Shown piece by piece: positions 1-6,541 of a stretch of 25,207 nucleotides of DNA. The notes under the pieces are model-generated. The model searched no databases, was not told the DNA's origin, and was given only the letters and a program-made list of their open reading frames with translations. The stretch's first letter is position 1, and each line of letters begins with the position of its first letter. Location of the stretch: assembly GCA_964345475.1 (NCBI GenBank), contig CAYFQW010000015.1, forward strand, positions 1 through 25,207, in the 5' to 3' direction. A program made the position numbers and the translations under genes. Source of the stretch: WRIS01 sp964345475. Its GTDB lineage: Bacteria > Actinomycetota > Coriobacteriia > Coriobacteriales > Eggerthellaceae.

Positions 1-79
1 GGTGTAGTCCGTGGGAGGATAGGACATCGTGCTCATAGAGGATTTTTTTATTTACATCAAGTCAAGTAAGGTTACTTTT

Positions 80-757
80 TCAAAGCGACCAATCAAAAGG
101 AAGAGTCATCCATACAACACGCCCAATAATAGTGATAGTGGAGGGATTATCGCTATTATAATCAAGTATAAACGGGCGAAATGTTGGGTCTTTAGAATCT
201 GGCAGTAAAGAATACCCGTGCTCAAGCTTTTTTATACGCTTGATGCTGGCATTCTCTTCGTCGACGAAGAGTGCGTAAATCTTCCCGTCATATGGCTCAG
301 TCTGTTCAGGATCGATAAGGGCATACGAGCCGTTCGGCAAGATGTTGTTCATGGACTCGCCCTCTACACGCAGAAAAAAAGCCTGAGGGAAACGCGTGTG
401 CATTTCGAATGGAACAGGATGCGTATCCTCTACTGGAATAACCGCAAGGGGAAGGCCTGCTGCGATAGATCCGTATAAAGGAATTTCAACGGATGCCCTC
501 TCAGGAGTGGCTCCAAGCCCATAAGACTGCTGCTCTGAGACAGTATCAGGATAGAAATGGGAGACGGGTACATCAAAGATGCGGCTTAATTGCAAAAGAG
601 TGTCGGCCTTAGGTTGTGTGCGGGCAGTTTCCCACGAGCTAATAGTCTTGCTGCTTCGTACGGGGTGCAACATATTAGCCAGCTCTTCGCCGCTTAACTT
701 AGCTTTTTCTGTACGGAGAGTTCTGATTTGTTTTGCTATATAATCTTTTGTGTTCAT
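80..757 (-). CDS. XRE-family repressor with S24 (LexA/CI-like) self-cleavage domain
   Basis: A 225-aa transcriptional repressor of the phage CI/LexA type. An N-terminal helix-turn-helix (about residues 4-65) is followed by a linker and a C-terminal S24 peptidase-like domain. The self-cleavage site is visible as Ala100-Gly101 in GSIAAGLP. The serine/lysine dyad is Ser135 in GESMNN and Lys173 in ASIKRI, a spacing of 38 residues (37 in LexA). By family knowledge such proteins bind operators as dimers and are inactivated by RecA-stimulated autocleavage during DNA damage. I chose the ATG at 757 because AGGAG lies 6 nt upstream; a longer in-frame start at 805 has no such site and would cover the promoter. 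It is divergent from a Cro-like gene, and operator-like repeats overlap both predicted promoters, so autoregulation is likely. It could be a prophage remnant or a stand-alone stress regulator; no other phage gene is seen. Confidence 0.9.
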   Translation of the reverse strand: MNTKDYIAKQIRTLRTEKAKLSGEELANMLHPVRSSKTISSWETARTQPKADTLLQLSRIFDVPVSHFYPDTVSEQQSYGLGATPERASVEIPLYGSIAAGLPLAVIPVEDTHPVPFEMHTRFPQAFFLRVEGESMNNILPNGSYALIDPEQTEPYDGKIYALFVDEENASIKRIKKLEHGYSLLPDSKDPTFRPFILDYNSDNPSTITIIGRVVWMTLPFDWSL

Positions 758-782
758 GCAAACTCCTATGTTTTGTTGGAAT

Positions 783-811
783 AGTATACCAAAATATAGT
801 GACATACATAA
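783..811 (-). promoter_or_regulatory. Predicted promoter of the S24 repressor gene
   Basis: On the minus strand a TATACT -10 hexamer (783-788) is preceded by TGG, giving an extended -10. The hexamer TTATGT lies 17 bp further upstream and is a poor -35. The repressor start codon is about 25 bp downstream. An operator-like 13-mer (787-799) overlaps the upstream edge of the -10 and the spacer, as expected for autorepression. Prediction only. Confidence 0.4.
787..799. promoter_or_regulatory. Operator-like site 1 of the repressor/Cro switch
   Basis: TACCAAAATATAG is a 13-bp variant of the near-palindrome found twice more in this intergenic region. It shares the CAAAATATAG core with the site at 848-860. 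It overlaps the predicted repressor promoter, which would let the repressor or the Cro-like protein control repressor synthesis. Binding is inferred from repetition, symmetry and position. Confidence 0.5.
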
Positions 812-839
812 GAAACAGATGAGCTCTCACGCATTAGCC

Positions 840-867
840 TTGCAAGCCTACAAAATATAGATATACT
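840..867 (+). promoter_or_regulatory. Predicted promoter of the Cro-like gene
   Basis: TTGCAA (840-845) and TATACT (862-867) are separated by 16 bp and point towards the small HTH gene. The spacer contains the operator-like 13-mer at 848-860, and a second copy (878-890) lies a few bases past the expected transcription start. A repressor bound at either site would block this promoter. This arrangement resembles lambdoid early promoters. Confidence 0.5.
848..860. promoter_or_regulatory. Operator-like site 2 of the repressor/Cro switch
   Basis: CTACAAAATATAG is a near-perfect inverted repeat located in the -35/-10 spacer of the predicted Cro-like promoter. It begins exactly 30 bp (about three helical turns) before the third copy at 878, a spacing that would allow cooperative binding on the same DNA face. 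Confidence 0.55.
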
Positions 868-877
868 GAAACAAAGA

Positions 878-890
878 CTACAAAATGTAG
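878..890. promoter_or_regulatory. Operator-like site 3 of the repressor/Cro switch
   Basis: CTACAAAATGTAG is a perfect 13-bp palindrome (5-bp arms around AAA). It lies between the predicted transcription start and the start codon of the Cro-like gene, and is the best-matched of the three related sites. Confidence 0.55.
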
Positions 891-904
891 AAATGGGTGG
901 CTCT

Positions 905-1096
905 ATGCTTGCGTATGAAGTTATAGACAGAAAAGTAAAAGAGATAGGTATACCGAAATCTGAGCTTGCACGAAGGGTGCATATAGACGGAGAGCTCCTA
1001 CGGCGTTCACTTGCAGGGAAGAGAAAAATCACTGCGGATGAGTTTATTCGTATTTGTAATGAGATCGGGCTTAAACTAGAAGATTTTAAGGCTTAG
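905..1096 (+). CDS. Small Cro-like helix-turn-helix protein
   Basis: A 63-aa protein consisting almost entirely of a single HTH domain: a helix around residues 5-14, then the HTH at about residues 18-39 (PKSELARRV ... LLRRSLAGK), then a short C-terminal helix. Size, content and divergent placement next to an S24 repressor match the Cro partner of a CI/Cro pair. The start at 905 is preceded by GGGTGG at a usable distance. An in-frame ATG at 893 has no ribosome site and falls just after an operator-like palindrome. It probably competes with the repressor for the three 13-bp sites upstream. No downstream phage replication gene follows; the next sequence is repetitive and then a scaffold gap, so any operon continuation is not visible here. 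Confidence 0.75.
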   Translation: MLAYEVIDRKVKEIGIPKSELARRVHIDGELLRRSLAGKRKITADEFIRICNEIGLKLEDFKA

Positions 1097-1106
1097 CAAG
1101 ACTATG

Positions 1107-1183
1107 CCATCTTCATCCCTGTGACCATCTTCATCCCTGTGACCATCTCCATCCCTATGCTCGCGCCTATGCTCATGCTTATG
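1107..1183. repeat. Tandem repeats left of the scaffold gap
   Basis: Three 18-bp units (1107-1124, 1125-1142, 1143-1160) are present; the first two are identical (CCATCTTCATCCCTGTGA) and the third has three changes. They grade into shorter TATGC-containing units of about 6-12 bp that run into the N stretch. The same short unit resumes after the gap, so the assembly probably broke in a longer array. The repeat is a multiple of 3. On the minus strand it reads as a highly charged His/Asp/Glu/Arg/Lys/Gly peptide without a visible start codon. No plus-strand gene is credible here. Confidence 0.8.
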
Positions 1184-1283
1184 NNNNNNNNNNNNNNNNN
1201 NNNNNNNNNNNNNNNNNNNNNNNNNNNNNNNNNNNNNNNNNNNNNNNNNNNNNNNNNNNNNNNNNNNNNNNNNNNNNNNNNNN
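1184..1283. other. Assembly gap of 100 Ns
   Basis: Exactly 100 undetermined bases, a common fixed placeholder for a scaffold gap of unknown size. Both flanks carry the same TATGCTCATGCTTATG sequence, so a collapsed tandem array is the likely cause. Any ORF drawn across it is an artefact. Confidence 0.97.
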
Positions 1284-1305
1284 TATGCTCATGCTTATGC
1301 TTATG
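1284..1305. repeat. Tandem repeat right of the scaffold gap
   Basis: Short ATGCTY-type units continue for about 22 bp after the gap, matching the left flank. They end before a non-repetitive stretch (about 1306-1600) in which I see no gene. Confidence 0.75.
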
Positions 1306-1538
1306 TCCGTCTCTATATTTCTATGCGTAAGAGACTAGGTTTCGCGAGTCTACACACTTCAACACGGACAATGTGGATTTTGGTACTCTGCCGTCATCGA
1401 TATTGAATCGTTGCATCGGCTATGACGCTCATGCACATTGGCTTCAGATTGTAAGGGAAGTTATTTCGTGGGTCCCAGTCGCCTAGTGTTGTTTCTGCGA
1501 TCCCTGGGTCAAATAAGCCTAATCACCTCGAAAGACAG

Positions 1539-1544
1539 TATAAT
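1539..1544 (+). promoter_or_regulatory. Possible -10 element upstream of the HEAT-like gene
   Basis: A perfect TATAAT lies 91 bp before the start of the downstream gene, but no good -35 is found at 16-18 bp spacing. The rest of 1331-1634 appears non-coding. A GAGGTGG/ATG pair at about 1547-1561 opens only a three-codon frame (ATG TAC ACT TGA). Confidence 0.3.
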
Positions 1545-1634
1545 AGAGGTGGATATCTATGTACACTTGAGCTTAAGTACTGTATTTCTTTTACCTTAGC
1601 TACTGTGTATGCAGCTGTAAAGATTGGAGTCTGG

Positions 1635-2249
1635 ATGCCAGAAAATCATGCTTCTGAAATGCAAGAATTAGCCGATAGGGCAAGCGAGGAACAGTCTGTT
1701 CTAGAAGAGCTAGTAGATAATCTTTCTGGAGCATCTCGAAGGGAACGACAGATCTCTGCATCAATCCTAGCGCTTGTTGCAAAAAAAGACCCTGCAATTG
1801 TAGCGGAACACTCACAAGCCTTTGTCGATGCTCTCAACAGGCCTGAAGCACAAACAAGATGGGAATGCCTTGATATTCTCAGTGAGATTATTTTTGTTGA
1901 TTCCCGCTCATGCGATAAGGCTGTCGCTGGAGCTGAGCTTGCACTCTTTGATGAAGACAGTGGCCCGGTCCGCCTGGCCGCTATGCGCTTTCTCTGCACC
2001 CTCGCCTCAACGACAGAAAATCGGTCGGAGAAATTATGGCCTTTGATAGATGAAGGCATCCAGTGCTATCACGGAGATCTAGAATTCCAAGATATGCTCG
2101 TTGCAGTTATTGCATTTTCTGAGGGAAAACTCTCTTCTTCTGTCAAAGAAGAGCTTGCAGAACGTATGCTTTTCGATGCAGAAAATGCCAAGGGCAGTCT
2201 AAAACGACGCGCGCAGACCATAGTTGAGAATGTCAGCCCGAAAGCCTAG
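1635..2249 (+). CDS. HEAT-repeat-like helical protein
   Basis: A 204-aa acidic, soluble protein without signal peptide or TM segment. It is predicted all-helical, with repeating helix-pair units: SGASRRERQISASILALVAK, then the segment around AHSQAFVDALNRPEAQTRWECLDILSE, then SGPVRLAAMRFLCTLA. Such arrays suggest a HEAT/ARM-like scaffold that binds a protein or nucleic acid partner; no catalytic motif is seen. The ATG at 1635 is preferred because GGAG lies 5 nt upstream; an in-frame start at 1605 lacks one. It is transcribed in the same direction as isocitrate dehydrogenase, 234 bp upstream, but I see no evidence of a shared function. The HEAT assignment rests on pattern alone and the function is unknown. 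Confidence 0.75.
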   Translation: MPENHASEMQELADRASEEQSVLEELVDNLSGASRRERQISASILALVAKKDPAIVAEHSQAFVDALNRPEAQTRWECLDILSEIIFVDSRSCDKAVAGAELALFDEDSGPVRLAAMRFLCTLASTTENRSEKLWPLIDEGIQCYHGDLEFQDMLVAVIAFSEGKLSSSVKEELAERMLFDAENAKGSLKRRAQTIVENVSPKA

Positions 2250-2483
2250 ATATCAAAGAGCGAGCACAAAGGCTCAACCCTCAAGCAAACTTTTATATGC
2301 AGACAGGCATGCATGAGTTAAACTAACTTTTGTAACTAGGCTTGCATGATCTACGCCTGACATTAGTACACGGGCGTGATTAAGCTGAGGTTGGTGCAGT
2401 GCCTCGAAGGAAATCTTCAAGGATGCTAGGACTTAGCCGAGCTGCTAGCAGCAAGATCGAAACAACAAAGAGAAAGAAACGAC

Positions 2484-3572
2484 ATGGCAAAACATACAGT
2501 AACTTTAATTCCCGGAGACGGCATTGGCGCAGAGACTTCTGCCGCTATGCAGAGGGTTCTCGAGGCATGCGGCGCAGAGATTGAGTGGGAGATTGCAGAA
2601 GCCGGAGCCCATATGATTGAAAAATACGGCACACCACTTCCCGACGAAACGTTGGAAGCTGTTAGGCGGAATAAAGTTGCTATTAAAGGCCCTATTACCA
2701 CACCGGTGGGAACAGGGTTCAGAAGCGTCAATGTTGCCTTAAGAAAATCCCTCGATTTATATGCCTGCGTTCGCCCGGTCTACTCGATACCAGGAGCGGG
2801 CGGTCGGTATAGCGATGTTGATCTTGTTATCGTAAGGGAAAACTCAGAGGATCTGTATGCGGGAGTAGAATTTGAGCAGGGTAGCAAAGAGGCCAAGGAG
2901 CTCATCGACTTTTGCGAGGAAAAAGGAGCTGGTACTATCAGGCCCGACTCTGGCATTTCCATCAAGCCTATCTCGATAACAGCTACGGAAAAAATAGTGG
3001 AATACGCATTCCAATATGCCCTTAAGCACGGGAGAGAAAAAGTTACGGCAGTCCATAAGGCAAATATCATGAAATACACCGATGGTCTGTTTCTCGAGCA
3101 TGCTCGAGAAGTTGCTGAAAAGTACGAAGGGCAGATCGAGCTCGATGATAGGATTGTCGACGCCTTTTGTATGAACGTAATTATCAACCCAGCCCAATTT
3201 GACGTTGTGGTGCTTCCTAACCTCTACGGCGATATCGTCAGCGATGTTGGGGCGGGGCTTATTGGAGGGCTAGGCATTGCCTCTGGGGCCAATATCGGGG
3301 ATGAATACGCTGTCTTCGAGGCTGTGCACGGATCTGCGCCTAAGTTGGCAGGAAAAGATGTAGCAAATCCAACAGCAGAAATACTATCTGCTACCATGAT
3401 GCTCGACCATCTTGGAGAACAAGCATGTGCTGATAAGCTGCGTGCAGCTATTCGTCGGGTGTATGAGAAGAGTGAGTTCCTTACCAGGGATATTCGTCGG
3501 GCAACCGGTTCGGATTTGCCTGCAGCAAAGTGTTCCGAATTCACGAATGCCCTGATTGCAGAGATTCGCTAA
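2484..3572 (+). CDS. icd: Isocitrate dehydrogenase, short (IDH3/homoisocitrate-type) form
   Basis: A 362-aa cytosolic enzyme of the isocitrate/isopropylmalate dehydrogenase family, expected to oxidise isocitrate to 2-oxoglutarate and CO2. Visible family features are: GDGIG near the N-terminus; substrate-binding Ser81, Asn83 and Arg87 in FRSVNVALRK; Arg97; Arg118 in VREN; Tyr125; Lys192 in HKANIMK; and metal ligands Asp226, Asp250 and Asp254. The phosphate-loop residues that set coenzyme use are mixed. The equivalents of E. coli Lys344, Tyr345 and Val351 are Lys287, Leu288 and Ala293, so NAD versus NADP is open. Length fits the short NAD-IDH/homoisocitrate class rather than the 416-aa E. coli type. 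A homoisocitrate or isopropylmalate enzyme is possible, but adjacency to aconitase favours isocitrate. The start has only a weak purine-rich ribosome site. Confidence 0.92.
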   Translation: MAKHTVTLIPGDGIGAETSAAMQRVLEACGAEIEWEIAEAGAHMIEKYGTPLPDETLEAVRRNKVAIKGPITTPVGTGFRSVNVALRKSLDLYACVRPVYSIPGAGGRYSDVDLVIVRENSEDLYAGVEFEQGSKEAKELIDFCEEKGAGTIRPDSGISIKPISITATEKIVEYAFQYALKHGREKVTAVHKANIMKYTDGLFLEHAREVAEKYEGQIELDDRIVDAFCMNVIINPAQFDVVVLPNLYGDIVSDVGAGLIGGLGIASGANIGDEYAVFEAVHGSAPKLAGKDVANPTAEILSATMMLDHLGEQACADKLRAAIRRVYEKSEFLTRDIRRATGSDLPAAKCSEFTNALIAEIR

Positions 3573-3573
3573 T

Positions 3574-3590
3574 CTGCACATGTTGTGCAG
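3574..3590 (+). promoter_or_regulatory. Hairpin directly after icd
   Basis: CTGCACATGTTGTGCAG forms a perfect 7-bp stem with a 3-nt loop, starting 2 nt after the icd stop codon. It has no U-run and is followed by GC-rich sequence, so it is not an obvious terminator. It may be an RNA-stability or processing hairpin. Its right arm can alternatively pair with 3659-3665. Confidence 0.5.
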
Positions 3591-3694
3591 GCGGGGCGTG
3601 TACCCACGGCACGCGGTTTGAAGCCCTGCCTGACGCGGAGGAGCCCAGAGCCGCCGAAGCCTGCAGAAGCACACGAGGGCAGAGTTTATGCATA

Positions 3695-3720
3695 GCCTGC
3701 CATACGGTAGGCTTGTTTTA
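3695..3720 (+). terminator. Weak terminator or attenuator-like hairpin before acnA
   Basis: GCCTGCC (3695-3701) and GGTAGGC (3706-3712) form a 7-bp stem (one G-U pair) with a 4-nt ATAC loop, followed by TTGTTTTA. It ends 40 bp before the acnA start. It could end icd transcripts or attenuate read-through into acnA. Upstream segments (3587-3592, 3659-3665) offer competing pairings. Confidence 0.4.
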
Positions 3721-3759
3721 CTACCATATCGTACGATAGCAAAGAAAGAGGTATACGTT

Positions 3760-6414
3760 TTGAGCCTTTCACGGAGCGCCATACTAGAGCTTGGAGCGAA
3801 AAAGTATCAGTATTATCCTGTTTCACAAATCGAAGGCGTCGAGAAACTGCCGTACTCCTTGATTGTTTTGCTTGAAAACGTGTTGCGCTGTGCTGAAAGT
3901 GACGAGGAGGCCCAGTCTACGGCCTCAACTATCATTAAAGCTGCGCAGCAAGGCAGTACAGGCGAGGAGATTGCCTACAGTCCTGCACGTGTGCTGCTAC
4001 AGGATTTTACGGGCGTTCCCGTGTTTGTTGACTTTGCCGTTATGAGAGAGGCAATGGCAGCATTGGGAGGAAACTGCTCTCAGGTGAATCCTCAAATACC
4101 CTGCGATTTGGTTATAGACCACTCGGTTATTGCCGATGAAGCAGGTTGCGAAGGTGCTCTCGAGGCCAATATGGAGATGGAATTCAAACGCAATAAAGAG
4201 CGTTACACCTTCCTGAAATGGGCTCAATCATCTTTCGAGAACGTGCGTATTGTTCCTCCTGGAGCAGGAATCTGTCATCAAATCAACGTGGAGGAGTTTT
4301 CTCGTGTCGCTATGACGAAAGAAAGCCCCGAAGGGGATCTTGTATACTTCGACACCGTGGTGGGAACAGACAGCCATACTACAACCGCCAATGGTATAGG
4401 AGTTCTCAGCTGGGGTGTGGGTGGAATAGAAGCGGAGGCAGCAGCCTTAGGGCAGCCCATCACGACGCTTGTGCCCCGCGTCGTCGGTGTCGAGCTTATA
4501 GGCGAGCTGTCCGATGGCGTAACAGCCATGGATCTTGCCTTGAACTTCGCTCAGATCCTCCGTGCGACAGGGGTGGTCGGCTCGTTTGTAGAATGCTTCG
4601 GTCCCGGCTTGGCTTCGCTCAGTGCAGCGCAGCGGGTCTGCATTGCAAACATGACTCCTGAGTATGGGAGCACCTGCACTTTATTTCCTGTAGACGATAT
4701 TACGCTTGACTATCTGCGTCTCACCGGAAGAAGTGATGAGCAGGTCGAGCTTGTTGAGGCTTATGCAAAAGCTCAGGGCTTCTGGCATGCACCCCAAGAG
4801 AAAGATAAGCAGTATGCAGAAACCATAAAATTGAACCTTTCTGAAATACAGCCAAGCCTCTCAGGGCCGTCGCGTCCCCATGATCGCCTTGACTGGCGCG
4901 ATTCGAAGCAAGTATTCCAGTCGATCTGCGAAGCTCGCGGGCTCGATAGGGGGGAAAGGTTCGATATCGAGATAGAGGGTCAGGAATATAGCTTGAGCCA
5001 CGGAGCCTTGGCCTTAGCTGCTGTTACAAGCTGTACGACGGCTACCGATCCAGCAATGATGATCGCCTCGGGGCTCGTTGCTCAAAATGCGGTCGACGCT
5101 GGTTTGTCTGCAAAACCGTGGGTCAAACGGGTGTTTGCTCCCGGCAGTCACGCAACTGAGCTTCTGCTCGAGCACGCAGGTTTGGGAGACGCCTTGCGAA
5201 AGCTCGGCTTTTATAACTGCGGCTTCGGATGCATGAGCTGCATTGGTAATTCAGGTCCCATAGCCCCCGCCCTACACGATATAGCAGGCTCGTGCGAACT
5301 CGCCAGCGTTTTATCAGGAAACCGTAATTTCGAGGGCCGCATTTCGCCAGATGTTTCACAAAATTATCTTGCTTCACCTGCTGCGGTAGTCGTGTATTCC
5401 CTTGTGGGAACGATGGATTTTGATTTTGAGAACGAGCCTTTGGGAAAAAATGCACAGGGAGAAGACGTATACCTGAAAGATATCTGGCCCAGCAAGGAGG
5501 ATATCGAAGGCAGGCTCGCGCAGCATCTCTCTCCTGAATTGTACAAGGAAGGAAAAACCGGTCTGTACGAGGGGACTCAAGCTTGGAAAGATATCGAAGT
5601 TGATGCAAGCGAGGTCTTTACTTGGGATGAAGCCTCGAGCTACGTGCGCGAAGCGCCGTATTTCCAGGGCATGGGGATCGAGCCAGCTCCCCTTAAGCCG
5701 ATTGAGCGGGCTCGCGCATTGGTGAACCTAGGCGATTTCATAACAACCGACCATATTAGCCCCGCCGGTTCAATAGCTGCTGATTCTCCTGCTGCAGACT
5801 ATCTGCGCATGCATGGCGTGTCTGAGGATTTCTTCAATACCTACGGTGCCAGACGAGGCAATCATGAGGTAATGATGAGAGGCACGTTTGCAAACGTTAA
5901 GCTCCAAAACAAGCTCGCTGAAGGAAAAATGGGCTGTTGGACCTATGATTTCACGCAAAAGCGTCTGACCAGCGTCTTTGACGCTGCTGAGTCTTACCGG
6001 CATGAGGGGACACCGCTTGTTGTCCTAGCAGGTAAAATGTATGGAAGCGGCTCATCGCGTGATTGGGCTGCGAAAGGCCCTGCTCTTTTAGGCGTTTCTG
6101 CTGTACTCGCTGAGAGTTATGAGCGGATTCATCGTTCAAACCTTATCGGTATGGGAGTTCTCCCTCTTCAGTTCGAGGAGGGTTCCTCGGTTGATGTGCT
6201 CGGCTTAGACGGGACAGAGCTTTTCACAATTGGAGATATCGACTTTTCTCAAGGGCTTCCCAACCCTGTAAAAGTTATGGTCAGTGCCGTTTCGGATGAT
6301 CGCAAGGAGAAGGTGTTTCCTATGATTGTCCGCATCGATACGCCAACTGAGGGTCATTATTACGCACATGGAGGTATCCTTCATTATGTGCTGAGAAACC
6401 TAGCGAAGGGATAG
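3760..6414 (+). CDS. acnA: Aconitate hydratase A
   Basis: An 884-aa [4Fe-4S] aconitase of the AcnA/IRP type, isomerising citrate to isocitrate. Cluster ligands are Cys425 (in TSCTT), Cys491 and Cys494 (GFGCMSCIGNSG). Other signatures are IDHSV at 119-123, GTDSHTT at 202-208 followed by the Gly-rich GIGVLSWGVGG, TDHISPAGS, and the C-terminal swivel-domain motif YGSGSSRDWAAKG. Length matches the AcnA class (E. coli 891 aa). The TTG at 3760 is chosen because AGAGG lies 8 nt upstream and homology begins there; an upstream in-frame ATG at 3688 would run through a hairpin. The usual Asn after SCT is Thr427 here. It follows icd on the same strand, so the two probably act together to make 2-oxoglutarate. 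The 187-bp structured spacer may set their relative expression. Confidence 0.95.
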   Translation: MSLSRSAILELGAKKYQYYPVSQIEGVEKLPYSLIVLLENVLRCAESDEEAQSTASTIIKAAQQGSTGEEIAYSPARVLLQDFTGVPVFVDFAVMREAMAALGGNCSQVNPQIPCDLVIDHSVIADEAGCEGALEANMEMEFKRNKERYTFLKWAQSSFENVRIVPPGAGICHQINVEEFSRVAMTKESPEGDLVYFDTVVGTDSHTTTANGIGVLSWGVGGIEAEAAALGQPITTLVPRVVGVELIGELSDGVTAMDLALNFAQILRATGVVGSFVECFGPGLASLSAAQRVCIANMTPEYGSTCTLFPVDDITLDYLRLTGRSDEQVELVEAYAKAQGFWHAPQEKDKQYAETIKLNLSEIQPSLSGPSRPHDRLDWRDSKQVFQSICEARGLDRGERFDIEIEGQEYSLSHGALALAAVTSCTTATDPAMMIASGLVAQNAVDAGLSAKPWVKRVFAPGSHATELLLEHAGLGDALRKLGFYNCGFGCMSCIGNSGPIAPALHDIAGSCELASVLSGNRNFEGRISPDVSQNYLASPAAVVVYSLVGTMDFDFENEPLGKNAQGEDVYLKDIWPSKEDIEGRLAQHLSPELYKEGKTGLYEGTQAWKDIEVDASEVFTWDEASSYVREAPYFQGMGIEPAPLKPIERARALVNLGDFITTDHISPAGSIAADSPAADYLRMHGVSEDFFNTYGARRGNHEVMMRGTFANVKLQNKLAEGKMGCWTYDFTQKRLTSVFDAAESYRHEGTPLVVLAGKMYGSGSSRDWAAKGPALLGVSAVLAESYERIHRSNLIGMGVLPLQFEEGSSVDVLGLDGTELFTIGDIDFSQGLPNPVKVMVSAVSDDRKEKVFPMIVRIDTPTEGHYYAHGGILHYVLRNLAKG

Positions 6415-6541
6415 TTGCTGGACAAAAGCTCATGTGGGCTCGTGTGCTTATCAGGTTTGTTTGTCCTTGCGAGACCCCGGGCTTTTAAGAGCAAGTAAAA
6501 TAATATGTTCAGCCCAGCAGCTTTAAAGGAAGGGAGATGCT

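Noticed and set aside
1121..1330. Plus-strand ORF across the gap rich in Met/Leu/Ile/Pro
   Set aside because: It is created by tandem repeats and 34 codons of N; no ribosome site and no family resemblance.
1559..1570. GAGGTGG followed by ATG TAC ACT TGA
   Set aside because: Only three codons; no supporting leader-peptide context or attenuator is visible before the HEAT-like gene.
6420..6466. GGACAAA/TTTGTCC inverted repeat after acnA as a terminator
   Set aside because: The stem is A/T-rich with a 33-nt loop and no U-run follows; too weak to call.
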